A stretch of DNA of 64,000 nt from UBA2108 sp002713215 (GCA_937891015.1 CALAPY010000062.1:1-64000); one strand, 5' to 3'. Counted from the first letter of the stretch, positions 1-8,692 are shown. Program-made: numbers and translations. The notes: a model not told the origin generated them from the letters alone.

Positions 1-393
1 CACCAATTTGAAGTAGCTTATCGGACGGGATATGGAGCCGGTTATCGTGAATTAGGCGATTCTATAATCATTAAAACCAATGCCATCGGATACCAAAGAA
101 TGGCATTTTATCTATCGGCCATTGTAGAAGGCGCGGGTAGTGTTGGAGAACATAATGAGAAATTAGAGTTAGGGGTTTATCCCAATCCGGTTTTGAATGA
201 ATTGTATTTGGAATTTAATGGAACGATGGTGCCCAGAATCGTTCAAATTATTGACCTGCAAGGGAAAACCGTATTAAATCAAACTAAAGATTTTAACCAA
301 ATGGATGTCTCTGATTTGCGTTCGGGTGAGTACATGGTTCGGTTGACTTTTCAGGATAACTCTACCCGAATTAGTCGTTTTTTAAAGCAATAA
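1..393 (+). CDS. Secreted protein, C-terminal part, T9SS type A sorting domain
   Basis: The reading frame is open from the first base of the window, so the 5' end lies outside it; the ATG at 100 is internal. The last ~80 residues form a typical Por secretion tail: a YPNPVLNELYLEF strand, a linker, then IIDLQGKTV and a GEYMVRL strand, ending in basic FLKQ. In Bacteroidota this domain directs a Sec-exported protein through the type IX secretion system, after which it is removed and the protein is anchored or released. The catalytic or adhesive part is not in the window, so the function of the cargo cannot be given. It ends 2 bases from the convergent gene on the other strand. Confidence 0.85.
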   Translation, partial: HQFEVAYRTGYGAGYRELGDSIIIKTNAIGYQRMAFYLSAIVEGAGSVGEHNEKLELGVYPNPVLNELYLEFNGTMVPRIVQIIDLQGKTVLNQTKDFNQMDVSDLRSGEYMVRLTFQDNSTRISRFLKQ

Positions 394-395
394 CC

Positions 396-1049
396 CTAAC
401 GATTTCTGCTGTAGTAATTGAGCGAAAATCCAAAGCGGTAGGGAGCCAGAATAATCATGGTATCATTATAGAATGTAACTACCTGGGTCGAATGTGTATC
501 GAGTTGAATTTTACCCGGTTCGCTAAAATACCAGGTTGTAGTATCCTTGAAGCTTCCATTTAAGTTTTCAATAATTGCTACACTATCCCTTAAAAGTTGG
601 GTTCTGTAATTAAGATCGGTTCGCTCAATTATTTTGCTTGCGAAAATAGCTTCATTGGTGGTTGGGAAACTCTCATCGTGTCCAAGGAATCGATAGAGCG
701 TCCACTCTCCAAGTAGATCCTCTTGGTTTGGAGATCTTACTTCCAAACTGAAATTTGAAGTAGCTGACTCCGTCGAGTTGTTGTCTGAGCTAAAAGACTC
801 AACTGAAATGGAGTAGGTGCGTGTAAAATAATATTGTTTGACAATGGTATTGTTTACCAAAACCTGGGGCGTGCCATCGTCAAAGTCGATAAAAGACTGT
901 TTGAAGTTTTCCGAACAGTTTACTACGGTCACGGGTTGCCCCACATAGGGGTTGTCTGGTGTTGCAAAAACGCAGGCTTCTACCTTGTCTTTTTTGCAGG
1001 AAAAAGAGGTTAGCAGGATTATGAAGAATAAAAGGTATTTAACTTTCAT
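396..1049 (-). CDS. PKD-like lipoprotein, unknown function
   Basis: I place the start at the ATG at 1049, because MKVKYLLFFIILLTSFSC is a good lipoprotein signal with a Cys after LTSFS; the longer frame to 1100 would put 17 unusual residues before it. The ATG overlaps the stop of the upstream lipoprotein gene by the four bases ATGA, so the two are probably translationally coupled. After the lipid-anchored Cys come residues resembling a PKD/Ig-like fold (VGQPVTVVNCSENF, DFDDGTP) and then a lipocalin-like beta-rich half with LLGEWTLYRF. It is a diverged paralog of its upstream neighbour. Likely an envelope lipoprotein; I cannot name a role. Confidence 0.7.
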   Translation of the reverse strand: MKVKYLLFFIILLTSFSCKKDKVEACVFATPDNPYVGQPVTVVNCSENFKQSFIDFDDGTPQVLVNNTIVKQYYFTRTYSISVESFSSDNNSTESATSNFSLEVRSPNQEDLLGEWTLYRFLGHDESFPTTNEAIFASKIIERTDLNYRTQLLRDSVAIIENLNGSFKDTTTWYFSEPGKIQLDTHSTQVVTFYNDTMIILAPYRFGFSLNYYSRNR

Positions 1050-1738
1050 ACCCGGCTCAAATAGAGTAGGGAATATCCCTTTACATACGAACCCTTCCAC
1101 ACCATTCTTGTATCCTCAAAAAGTACAATTTCAAAGAAGGATTCACCCGCCTGAATAGTAGCATTTTGGTAGTCGTAGTCAATAGCGTATTCGTTTAAAA
1201 ACAAAAGAAAACTCTCCGTGTCGTGTTTAACGAAAAGTGAATCTCCTGTAATGGTATAGGTTTCGTCCAGGGTATCTCTAAGAATCAGGGGGTTTTCAAA
1301 TAGGTTGATACTGTAATCGACAAAAAGCTGTTCTCGTTGCTCAAAAGTTGTCAGCCGCCATCTCCCTTTTACTTTGTTAGAGTCTGGTGGCACAACATGA
1401 ATGTTTTGATAATAAGTATCGTCTTTGTTCCCACGCTTACTAAAAGCTTTTAAGCTAATGTTATAAGTTCCCGGCCGAAAATACGACCAGGTCTTAGAAG
1501 TAATGTTTGAAAAGTTCCCGCCTTCTCCGGTCTTTAGCTCATTGTTAAAGCTATTTTCCGAACAGTCGGTAATAACCGTTTCCTGGCCCAACTGCACCGT
1601 ATTGGGAGATGCCTCCACGCATGACAATGGCTTTCGATTGCATGCAGATGATAACACCATGCATACGATCAAAATCTTAAACCAGTGACATTTTAAACTC
1701 TGAGGTCTTGTGGAATTCAATATCTGGATAATTTTCAT
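1046..1738 (-). CDS. PKD-like lipoprotein, paralog of the downstream gene
   Basis: Same architecture as the gene that follows it: a lipobox (VLSSAC, Cys about residue 33 from the ATG at 1738), a PKD-like segment with GQETVITDCSENSF, then a beta-rich part with KGRWRLTTFEQR. VG/GQ-TVI-DCSEN is shared by both proteins, which indicates tandem duplication. The ATG at 1738 lies 62 bases inside prfC; the only other in-frame ATG (1660) leaves too short a signal, so either the long start or an unusual start near 1690 is used. Probably an envelope lipoprotein of unknown function. Confidence 0.65.
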   Translation of the reverse strand: MKIIQILNSTRPQSLKCHWFKILIVCMVLSSACNRKPLSCVEASPNTVQLGQETVITDCSENSFNNELKTGEGGNFSNITSKTWSYFRPGTYNISLKAFSKRGNKDDTYYQNIHVVPPDSNKVKGRWRLTTFEQREQLFVDYSINLFENPLILRDTLDETYTITGDSLFVKHDTESFLLFLNEYAIDYDYQNATIQAGESFFEIVLFEDTRMVWKGSYVKGYSLLYLSRV

Positions 1739-3275
1739 GGGCTTTTTGAAGCATCCAAGCCGATGGAGCTAAAAATACATAATTCCCTTCTTTATCTGTA
1801 GCAATTTCAGACACCTTAACACGGATAAATTGCGCGAGTTGGTCTTTGTTTTCGCTGGTAATCCAGCATGCCATGTGATAAGGCATTGTTTTGAAATCTA
1901 CCGTGGCTCCGTACTCATTTTTTAAGCGGTATTGAATTACCTCAAATTGAAGGTTTCCTACAGTACCTATTATTTTAATGTTACCCGGTTGTCTGCTAAA
2001 TAATTGGGCAACTCCTTCCTCGGTAAGTTGAGTCAACCCTTTTTCGAGTTGTTTTGCTTTAAGCGGGTCTTTGTTAATGACCTCTTTAAACATTTCAGGA
2101 GAGAAGGAAGGGATTCCCTTATAATGCATGGCTTCTCCTTCGGTAAGCGTATCTCCAATTTTAAAGGTTCCGGTATCATAAAGCCCAACTACGTCGCCTG
2201 GGAAAGCCTCGTCTACAATAGCCTTGGATTGGGCCAGGAAAGTAGCTGGGTTAGCAAATTTCACCTTCTTGTCTAGCCGAACATGTTTAAAGAATTTATT
2301 TCTTTCGAAGGTTCCGGAAACAATTCTCAAAAAGGCAATACGATCCCTGTGATTCGGGTCAATGTTGGCGTGAATTTTAAATACAAATCCGGAAAATTTG
2401 TTTTCATTGGGTTCAACCTGGCGTGTGGAGCTCTCCCGTCCAATGGGAAATGGTGCTACTTCGCAAAACGTATCCAGCATTTCTTTTACACCGAAATTGT
2501 TTAAGGCCGAGCCAAAGAAAACCGGTGCCATTTTCCCCTTGAGGTAATCTTCCTTGTTAAACTCATCATAAACCCCTTCAACCAATTCCACATTCTCGCG
2601 AAGTTCGTCTGCATCTTCTTCACCTACTGTATTGTCCAGTTTGGTATCGTCTAAGTTTTCTATTTCAACTATGTTTTCACTAACCTTAGACTTGTTTTCC
2701 GGGTCAAATAAATTAAGCGTTCCATCAAACATCTTATATACACCCTTAAACTCTGGGCCATAGTTGATGGGCCAGCTAAGTGGACGAACTTTGATCTTAA
2801 GCTTTTCTTCCAATTCATCCAGAAGTTCGAAGGGATCCCTGCCTGGACGATCCATTTTATTAATAAAGACAATAACCGGAGTATCTCTCATACGACATAC
2901 CTCCATCAGTCTTTCGGTTTGTGCCTCAACTCCCTTAACGCAATCAATAACCAAAATAACACTGTCAACTGCAGTAAGGGTTCGGTAAGTATCTTCAGCA
3001 AAATCTTTGTGACCGGGAGTGTCTAAAATATTGATAATCTTACCCTTGTATGGAAATGACATAACAGAAGTGGCCACGGAAATTCCCCTTTGTTTTTCAA
3101 TTTCCATGAAATCGGACGTTGCCGTTTTCTTAATCTTGTTTGACTTAACAGCTCCTGCAACCTGAATAGCTCCACCAAATAACAGGAGCTTTTCCGTTAA
3201 GGTAGTTTTACCGGCATCAGGGTGAGATATAATGGCAAATGTTTTCCTCTTTTGTATTTCTTCGTCTAGTTTCAT
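1677..3275 (-). CDS. prfC: Peptide chain release factor 3
   Basis: A 532-residue translational GTPase of full family length. G1 is SHPDAGKT (residues 17-24), G3 is DTPGH (86-90) and G4 is NKMD (140-143); the GISVATSVM segment is the switch I/G2 region typical of RF3. The domain 2 barrel and the C-terminal RF3 domain (RQPGNIKIIGTVGNLQFEV) are present. RF3 recycles RF1/RF2 from the ribosome after peptide release. A promoter of the phylum type lies 17 bases upstream of the ATG. Two lipoprotein genes follow in the same direction, the first overlapping the end of prfC. Confidence 0.96.
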   Translation of the reverse strand: MKLDEEIQKRKTFAIISHPDAGKTTLTEKLLLFGGAIQVAGAVKSNKIKKTATSDFMEIEKQRGISVATSVMSFPYKGKIINILDTPGHKDFAEDTYRTLTAVDSVILVIDCVKGVEAQTERLMEVCRMRDTPVIVFINKMDRPGRDPFELLDELEEKLKIKVRPLSWPINYGPEFKGVYKMFDGTLNLFDPENKSKVSENIVEIENLDDTKLDNTVGEEDADELRENVELVEGVYDEFNKEDYLKGKMAPVFFGSALNNFGVKEMLDTFCEVAPFPIGRESSTRQVEPNENKFSGFVFKIHANIDPNHRDRIAFLRIVSGTFERNKFFKHVRLDKKVKFANPATFLAQSKAIVDEAFPGDVVGLYDTGTFKIGDTLTEGEAMHYKGIPSFSPEMFKEVINKDPLKAKQLEKGLTQLTEEGVAQLFSRQPGNIKIIGTVGNLQFEVIQYRLKNEYGATVDFKTMPYHMACWITSENKDQLAQFIRVKVSEIATDKEGNYVFLAPSAWMLQKAHENYPDIEFHKTSEFKMSLV

Positions 3276-3291
3276 CTTCCCAATTGGCCGG

Positions 3292-3323
3292 CAAAAGTAG
3301 TGTACTTCGGGTAGCTCATTCAG
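3292..3323 (-). promoter_or_regulatory. Candidate promoter of prfC
   Basis: On the minus strand CTG-N21-TACTTTTG. The -7 box fits TAnnTTTG of the Bacteroidota primary sigma factor exactly and the -33 box differs from TTG by one base. Transcription would begin about 15 bases before the prfC ATG. Confidence 0.5.
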
Positions 3324-3418
3324 GAATCGTTAAAAAATTGTATTTGTGAAAAGTGATGGGTGCGCATCGAATGAATAATTGTACATTAGAGACGAAATAA
3401 AATCCTAAAAAATAAATC

Positions 3419-4354
3419 ATGACAGGCACTATTGTAATTGTAATTATTGTTGTCTTAGTACTCTTTGACACCATCATCATTGTTCCGGAAAAAACAGCTA
3501 AGGTCATTCAACGACTTGGAAAATTTAGTGCCATTGCAGGTGCCGGGCTTAATTTTAAACTTCCCATTATCGACCGCGTTGCGGGGAATATCAACCTGAA
3601 AATCCAGCAGTTGGATGTTGATATTGAAACCAAAACACTGGACAACGTTTTTGTAGATGTCAGAGTATCAATTCAATTTGTGGTGATTGGAGATAAAATA
3701 TGGGAGGCGTTTTATGCCTTGGAAGATCCGGAAGCACAGATTGCTAGTTATGTTTTTGACGATGTTCGGGCAGAAGTTCCAAAGTTGGAATTGGATGATG
3801 TCTTCTCCAGAAAAGAAGATATAGCAGTTGCAGTACGACACAACTTATCCGAGGCCATGGAAAACTATGGATATAAAATTGTAAAGACCTTAATTACAGA
3901 TATTGTTCCTGATACCAGGGTTAAGGATTCCATGAATAAAATAAATGCAGCGAAAAGAGACAAAGAGGCGGCAAGGGAAGAGGCTGAAGCTGAAAAAATC
4001 ACCATTATTAAAAGAGCTGAAGCTGATGCCGAAAGTAAGCGCCTTCAAGGTGAGGGTATTGCACAACAACGGCTGGAGATTATCCGTGGTTTTAAAGAGA
4101 GTGTAGAAGACTTTCAAAAGGCACTTACATCAATTGATGCCCAGGAAATTATGCAGTTTGTGTTGATGACACAATATTTTGATACGCTGAACAGCATTGG
4201 GGCAAATACCAATAGCAATACGCTTATGGTTCCACACTCTCCAGCTGCCATGAACGATTTCTATCAGCAGATTATTGAGGGTACCATTATGGCTAAGAAG
4301 GCAGAAGAAGGAGATATGAAAAGAGAAGTAAATCCTGATGCCAAAGATGGATAA
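3419..4354 (+). CDS. SPFH/band 7 (stomatin-like) membrane protein
   Basis: One N-terminal membrane segment (residues ~3-20, IVIVIIVVLVLF) is followed by a band 7 domain beginning IIIVPEKTAKVIQRLGKF and running to about residue 170, then a long Ala/Glu-rich coiled coil (AAKRDKEAAREEAEAEK). This is the layout of stomatin/podocin-type proteins, which oligomerise on the inner membrane and often support proteases or membrane microdomains. Length (311) is normal. No NfeD protein, the common partner, is adjacent. A possible 48-residue glycine-rich membrane protein starts 8 bases after the stop. Confidence 0.9.
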   Translation: MTGTIVIVIIVVLVLFDTIIIVPEKTAKVIQRLGKFSAIAGAGLNFKLPIIDRVAGNINLKIQQLDVDIETKTLDNVFVDVRVSIQFVVIGDKIWEAFYALEDPEAQIASYVFDDVRAEVPKLELDDVFSRKEDIAVAVRHNLSEAMENYGYKIVKTLITDIVPDTRVKDSMNKINAAKRDKEAAREEAEAEKITIIKRAEADAESKRLQGEGIAQQRLEIIRGFKESVEDFQKALTSIDAQEIMQFVLMTQYFDTLNSIGANTNSNTLMVPHSPAAMNDFYQQIIEGTIMAKKAEEGDMKREVNPDAKDG

Positions 4355-4362
4355 CAATTCAT

Positions 4363-4509
4363 TTGAAAAGAAAGTCTAGAAATATAATAGTGGCCGGCGG
4401 TATTGTCGGCCTTTTTTTTGGGTTATGGATCAATCAGTTGGCCTTTGGAATAGTTGGCGGGCTTCTGGCTGGTTGGTTGGTGGGATTTATTACCAGAAAG
4501 GATATTTAG
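4363..4509 (+). CDS. Possible small glycine-rich membrane protein (TTG start)
   Basis: A 48-codon frame opens at TTG, 8 bases after the SPFH stop. It begins with a basic KRKSR, then two hydrophobic glycine-rich stretches (IIVAGGIVGLFFGLW and FGIVGGLLAGWLVGF) and ends in the basic TRKDI. The positive start, glycine-zipper character and fit between stop and repeat argue for a real protein. Against it: no ATG, no clear ribosome binding site, and a hairpin with a T-run lies inside it. It stops just before the heptamer repeat. Confidence 0.45.
   Translation: MKRKSRNIIVAGGIVGLFFGLWINQLAFGIVGGLLAGWLVGFITRKDI
4392..4419 (+). terminator. Hairpin plus T-run, terminator-like
   Basis: GGCCG (4392-4396) pairs with CGGCC (4407-4411) over a 10-base loop and is followed at once by eight T. 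It could end transcription of the SPFH gene 38 bases after its stop. It overlaps the small frame at 4363-4509, so at most one of the two readings, or a partial terminator, is right. Confidence 0.4.
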
Positions 4510-4511
4510 TT

Positions 4512-4569
<58 letters not shown>

Positions 4570-4571
4570 AA

Positions 4572-6251
4572 TTATTTCACCATACCTCTAAGTCGATTCA
4601 TGTTCTTGTTGCCATCTTTATGATCTGGATTTAGTTTCAGACATTCTTCAAAGTTTATTTGGGCCAATTCCCAATTTTGTATTTGGGCATAGGCGATTCC
4701 CAGGTTGTTATAGTGGTCAGCATCTTTAGGGGCTAATTCGATGGCCTTTTTTAAATCAAGTATTCCTTCTTCTGTTCTGTTATACTTCGATAAGAGTACT
4801 CCACGATTGGAATAGGCAGACGCATAGTTGCTGTCTATGGAAATTGCCCGGGTGAAGTTGTTGTAGGCATTTTCCGGTTTATTTAAACTAGCCAGAGATA
4901 ATCCTCTGTGATTAAAAGCAATGGAATTTAGACTATCCAATTCAATAGCCCGGTTTAAGTCTTTAAGCGCTTTGTTTAATTTACCCCTGTCCAGGTAATT
5001 TCTTCCACGTTCTGCATAACCAGTGGTGTAATGAGGGTTTTTATTTATAACCCAATTCCAGATACTGATTTCGTTTTTCCAAACTGAGACATAAGAATAA
5101 CTCGAATATGTGAAAACAAGCATCAATATTGCGCCTATACCCATTAAGAAAATCTTACTTTTTTTCCAATAAGCATCAACCAATTGTCCAACCAACAAGC
5201 AAAGCCCCAGGTAGGGCAGGTAGGAATAGCGGTCAGAAACCAGGTCGTTTCCGGTGGGAATAATCTTGAGTACTAAAACAATTGTAACGACGAAAAATCC
5301 AATGGGGAAGAGGTACTTTCTATTATGATTAACCGCCTTCCATGCAATCACCAGAAACCCCATTACGAATAGGGGTGACAAGTAATAAGTCCAATGCAGG
5401 TAATCGTCTACTATAATCGGGTAGAAATGCTTGGGAGAAAGGTCTATTGGCAACACAAAACTTACAACATAGTAGGCACTGGAATAACTGAACAACAGAA
5501 ACCTTTCCAATAAACTGTATTCCGGAATGGACTGAATAAACCCTGCTGAATTCTGGGCAAGAATATTAATGTATCCAATTACCAATGAGACCAGAACATA
5601 AGGGATTATTCGAATGAGGCTTTTTGGAAGTGAAAATTGATTTCGTACATAATCAATCAATAGAATGACCAGTGGAAAAACAACTGCGGCTGATTTCGAT
5701 AGAGCGGCTAGAACAAAGCAAGTAAATGTGATTAAACTCCATTTAGTTTTTGCTTCAGTGTCCAGGCTTTTGAGGTAGCTAATACAGGCAATGAGAAAGA
5801 AGAGGGTATATAACAGGTCCTTGCGTTCAGAAAGCCATGCAACGGATTCCACATGCATGGGGTGAATTACAAAGAGCACCATAACTATTCCTGCTATCAG
5901 TTCCTTTTTACTAAGCCTAAAGGCAAGGACATAGCAGAGAATCGCATTGATGAAATGAAGTAGAATATTGGAAAAATGAAACCCACTTGCCATGCCGTTG
6001 AACAACCAATTATCGATAGCAAAGGACAGGGTGGTAATGGGATGATAAAGCCCAAAAACAAATTTTGAGAACATTCCCGGGACATCAAAGTTTTGAACCA
6101 CTGGGTTATTGACAATCAATGGTCCATCGTCGTAGTTGATCAGGTAATCGTATTGAATGCTTGGAAAGAATATAACTACTCCCAGAATTATGGACAGACC
6201 GGTCCAGCGCCAGAAGTATTTATAAACGAAAGAAACTTTGACGTTGTCCAT
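4572..6251 (-). CDS. TMTC-like multi-pass membrane protein with C-terminal TPRs
   Basis: About ten hydrophobic segments fill residues 1-400; the last ~150 residues are four TPR units (YAERGRNYLDRGKLNKALKD, IAFNHRGLSLASLN and so on). Conserved points NYDDGPLI, HPMHVESVAWLSERKDLL and SDRYSYLPYLGL are those of the TMTC/PMT_2-related family, putative protein O-mannosyltransferases or related GT-C glycosyltransferases in the inner membrane. The Asp pair of the first loop (YDDG) is the expected catalytic position. I start at 6251 (MDNVKV) because a -7 box lies at 6261-6268, downstream of the longer frame's ATG at 6299. Substrate unknown. Confidence 0.75.
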   Translation of the reverse strand: MDNVKVSFVYKYFWRWTGLSIILGVVIFFPSIQYDYLINYDDGPLIVNNPVVQNFDVPGMFSKFVFGLYHPITTLSFAIDNWLFNGMASGFHFSNILLHFINAILCYVLAFRLSKKELIAGIVMVLFVIHPMHVESVAWLSERKDLLYTLFFLIACISYLKSLDTEAKTKWSLITFTCFVLAALSKSAAVVFPLVILLIDYVRNQFSLPKSLIRIIPYVLVSLVIGYINILAQNSAGFIQSIPEYSLLERFLLFSYSSAYYVVSFVLPIDLSPKHFYPIIVDDYLHWTYYLSPLFVMGFLVIAWKAVNHNRKYLFPIGFFVVTIVLVLKIIPTGNDLVSDRYSYLPYLGLCLLVGQLVDAYWKKSKIFLMGIGAILMLVFTYSSYSYVSVWKNEISIWNWVINKNPHYTTGYAERGRNYLDRGKLNKALKDLNRAIELDSLNSIAFNHRGLSLASLNKPENAYNNFTRAISIDSNYASAYSNRGVLLSKYNRTEEGILDLKKAIELAPKDADHYNNLGIAYAQIQNWELAQINFEECLKLNPDHKDGNKNMNRLRGMVK

Positions 6252-6260
6252 GAGCAGGCT

Positions 6261-6268
6261 CAAAAATA
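6261..6268 (-). promoter_or_regulatory. -7 promoter box before the TMTC-like gene
   Basis: Minus-strand TATTTTTG matches TAnnTTTG exactly and sits 10 bases before the ATG at 6251. No TTG at the usual 17-23 base distance, so only the -7 half is supported. It favours the start at 6251. Confidence 0.35.
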
Positions 6269-6370
6269 GAAATAAGGTCAGACTATTTTCTATTGTCAAT
6301 AAGTGTTCAAAAAAGAATTACAACCCACAAGTAATGTCTACTTTTATAGGGCTGAAAATTTCAATGTAAT

Positions 6371-7147
6371 ATGAGTTCAATAGTTTTTGAAAAGATTGAT
6401 AATCTGGGGGTTATAAAATTGAATCGACCGGATAAATTGAATAGTTTTAATCGAGAAATGGCTTTTGCCATGCAATCAAGTCTCGATAAATGTGAGCAGG
6501 ACCCAGAAATAAGAGCTGTACTGATTGTTGGGGAGGGGAGAGCCTTTTGTGCCGGACAAGATTTGGAAGAAGCTATTTCGGATAAAGGACCCGGTTTGAG
6601 AACCATAGTTGAGGAACACTACAACCCTATTATTGTTCGAATTAGAGAAATGGAAATGCCTGTGGTAGCTGCTGTTAATGGTGTGGCTGCTGGTGCAGGA
6701 GCAAACCTGGCGCTGGCATGTGATATAGTGGTAACTTCAGAGGTAGCATCTTTTATTCAGGCATTTAGTGCAATTGGTTTAGTTCCCGATAGTGGAGGTA
6801 CTTATACCTTACCTCGATTGGTAGGTTGGCAAAAGGCAAGTGCGCTTATGATGTTAGGCGATAAGGTAAAAGCCCATGAAGCAGAAAAGCTGGGTATGGT
6901 TTATAAGGTATTTGGCAAAGATGACTTTGAAGAAGAGAGCATGGCTTTGGCCACAAGGCTATCAACTATGGCCACTCAGGGGCTCGCACTTACTAAAAAA
7001 GCATTGAATGCATCGCTGACCAATACCCTGGAAGAACAGTTGAACGAAGAGCTTGAATTGCAGACACTGGCTGGTCAAACACATGACTACCAGGAAGGGG
7101 TGAATTCATTTTTAGAAAAGAGAAGGCCTAATTTTAAGGGAGAATAG
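6371..7147 (+). CDS. paaG: Enoyl-CoA hydratase/isomerase, PaaG type
   Basis: A 258-residue crotonase-fold protein. The oxyanion-hole segment GEGRAFCAGQDLEE and the second one AVNGVAAGAGANLALACD are present, and GLVPDSGGTYTLPRLVG carries the Asp that acts as the single catalytic acid in PaaG. PaaG converts 1,2-epoxyphenylacetyl-CoA to its oxepin isomer, and related members act as 2,3-dehydroadipyl-CoA isomerases in aerobic phenylacetate breakdown. A 3-hydroxyacyl-CoA dehydrogenase gene follows 350 bases on, as in paa clusters, but paaABCDE and paaZ are not in the window, so the pathway cannot be proven here. Confidence 0.85.
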   Translation: MSSIVFEKIDNLGVIKLNRPDKLNSFNREMAFAMQSSLDKCEQDPEIRAVLIVGEGRAFCAGQDLEEAISDKGPGLRTIVEEHYNPIIVRIREMEMPVVAAVNGVAAGAGANLALACDIVVTSEVASFIQAFSAIGLVPDSGGTYTLPRLVGWQKASALMMLGDKVKAHEAEKLGMVYKVFGKDDFEEESMALATRLSTMATQGLALTKKALNASLTNTLEEQLNEELELQTLAGQTHDYQEGVNSFLEKRRPNFKGE

Positions 7148-7153
7148 AGATTT

Positions 7154-7206
7154 CGAACATCGAACATCGAACATCGAACATTGAATGTTGAATGTTGATG
7201 TTGAAT
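7154..7206. repeat. Heptamer repeat with inverted tail
   Basis: Four CGAACAT units (7154-7181) run directly into two TGAATGT units, a TGATGT and TGAA. The tail is a diverged inverted version, so AACATT/AATGTT and similar pairs can fold into a hairpin. It starts 6 bases after the paaG stop and may act as its terminator. Same unit as at 4513-4568. Confidence 0.8.
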
Positions 7207-7253
7207 AACTGATCAGGTATCCTGTGTCTCTTAATTAAATTTAGAGAATTATA

Positions 7254-7367
7254 TTACCCAAGATTTACCTTGACCCAGTACCAAATGGCCATAATAACAA
7301 TGAAAGCCAAAACGAAGGGAGTTAGTTTTCGCATTCTTCTCATATTGTTGGGCTGATAATCGCTCAT
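7254..7367 (-). CDS. Small single-pass membrane protein, 37 residues
   Basis: ATG at 7367 to TAA at 7254. The protein has a basic N-terminus (MRRMRK) followed by one hydrophobic helix (PFVLAFIVIMAIWYWV) and a KVNLG tail. A TTGAGGG stretch, usable as ribosome binding site, precedes the ATG. It lies alone between two plus-strand genes, antisense to neither. The composition is that of a real small membrane protein; function unknown. Homology search in Flavobacteriales would settle it. Confidence 0.55.
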   Translation of the reverse strand: MSDYQPNNMRRMRKLTPFVLAFIVIMAIWYWVKVNLG

Positions 7368-7394
7368 AGTACCCTCAAAAATATGTCTTTTTTA

Positions 7395-7426
7395 TTAAGC
7401 TTTTGAAGACCAAAAAAGTACCTTTG
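7395..7426 (+). promoter_or_regulatory. Candidate promoter of the hydroxyacyl-CoA dehydrogenase gene
   Basis: TTA-N21-TACCTTTG: exact -7 box TAnnTTTG with a one-mismatch -33 box at normal spacing. It would give a leader of about 70 bases before the ATG at 7502. Confidence 0.4.
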
Positions 7427-7501
7427 AATCCGTTGAATTTTGGAAGCTTTTCATAGCTACACCAGGTTCAGAATATTGATTAAGACGAAAGAAAAACCCT
7501 T

Positions 7502-8659
7502 ATGAAAGTAGCCGTAATAGGATCCGGAGCAATGGGTTCGGGAATTGCTCAAATTGCTGCAACCAATGGTTGTGAAGTGACGCTTTATGATAACAATCCC
7601 GATTCGCTGGAAGTAGCAGGGCAGAAGCTTGTGAAAATAATGGATCGCCTGGTTGAAAAGGAAAAAATAACCCAGGAAGAGGCTTCTGGCATCCTGGGAC
7701 GAATTGAAATGACCAGTAGCCTTCCGCTCATCGAAGGAGCTTCTTTGGTTATAGAAGCTATAGTGGAGAATCTGGATATTAAAAAGCAGGTGTTTACCAA
7801 GATCGAGAATTTGGTAGATTCGGACTGCATTTTGGCAACCAACACTTCTTCGTTGTCAGTGGCTTCCATTGCTTCCGCTTGCCAGAACAGGGATCGGTTT
7901 TTGGGACTTCATTTTTTTAATCCGGCACCTCTAATGCCTTTGGTAGAAATTATTCCCAGCATTACCACTTCCGATAAATATGTTAAAAAAGTCAAGCAAC
8001 TAATGTTGGACTGGGGCAAGTCTCCTGCTGTGGCCAGGGACACGCCCGGGTTTATTGTAAATCGTTTGGCCAGGCCTTTCTATGCAGAAGGCTTAAGGAT
8101 GTATGAAGAAGGAATTGCGGATATGGCTACTATAGATTGGGCTATGAAAGAAATAGGTGGTTTTAGAATGGGACCTTTTGAACTGATGGACTTTATCGGT
8201 AACGATGTAAACTATGCCGTAACGGAATCAGTTTTTACCGAGTTCTATTTCGATCCCCGATACAAACCTTCTATTACTCAAAAAAGATTGGTGGAAGCCG
8301 GCTTACTGGGCCGAAAATCGGGTCATGGATATTACAACTATGAGAATACGTCTAGCAACCCAAAGCCCAATGAGGATCGGGAACTGGGAACCAAAATCTT
8401 CAACAGAACCATAGTCATGTTAATCAATGAGGCCGCAGATGCACTGTTTTTAAACATAGCCTCTCAGGAGGATTTGGATACTGCCATGACCCGTGGGGTA
8501 AATTACCCCAAAGGATTATTGAAGTGGGCTGACGAGTTGGGAATAGATACGGTATTAAAAGGATTGGAGGATTTGTTTGAAGAGTTTGGTGAAGATCGAT
8601 ATCGTCCCAGCCCTTTATTAAAGAGAATGAATAAAAACGGAGAAACATTTTATTCTTAA
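7502..8659 (+). CDS. 3-hydroxyacyl-CoA dehydrogenase (PaaH/PaaC type)
   Basis: A 385-residue NAD-dependent dehydrogenase. The Rossmann motif GSGAMGSG is at residues 7-14, NTSSLSV and HFFNPAPLMPLVEI mark the catalytic domain (the His of HFFNP is the conserved catalytic base), and DTPGFIVNRLARP begins the C-terminal helical domain; a second 3HCDH_C domain follows after about residue 290. It oxidises L-3-hydroxyacyl-CoA to 3-oxoacyl-CoA, in phenylacetate or fatty-acid breakdown. The PaaG-like gene just upstream suggests 3-hydroxyadipyl-CoA as substrate, but that is inference. Confidence 0.9.
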   Translation: MKVAVIGSGAMGSGIAQIAATNGCEVTLYDNNPDSLEVAGQKLVKIMDRLVEKEKITQEEASGILGRIEMTSSLPLIEGASLVIEAIVENLDIKKQVFTKIENLVDSDCILATNTSSLSVASIASACQNRDRFLGLHFFNPAPLMPLVEIIPSITTSDKYVKKVKQLMLDWGKSPAVARDTPGFIVNRLARPFYAEGLRMYEEGIADMATIDWAMKEIGGFRMGPFELMDFIGNDVNYAVTESVFTEFYFDPRYKPSITQKRLVEAGLLGRKSGHGYYNYENTSSNPKPNEDRELGTKIFNRTIVMLINEAADALFLNIASQEDLDTAMTRGVNYPKGLLKWADELGIDTVLKGLEDLFEEFGEDRYRPSPLLKRMNKNGETFYS

Positions 8660-8692
8660 ATTGAACATTGCAAATCGGAACACAGGTATAAG

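Noticed and set aside
952..1158. Plus-strand frame opposite the lipoprotein genes
   Set aside because: Antisense to two supported coding regions, no start signals.
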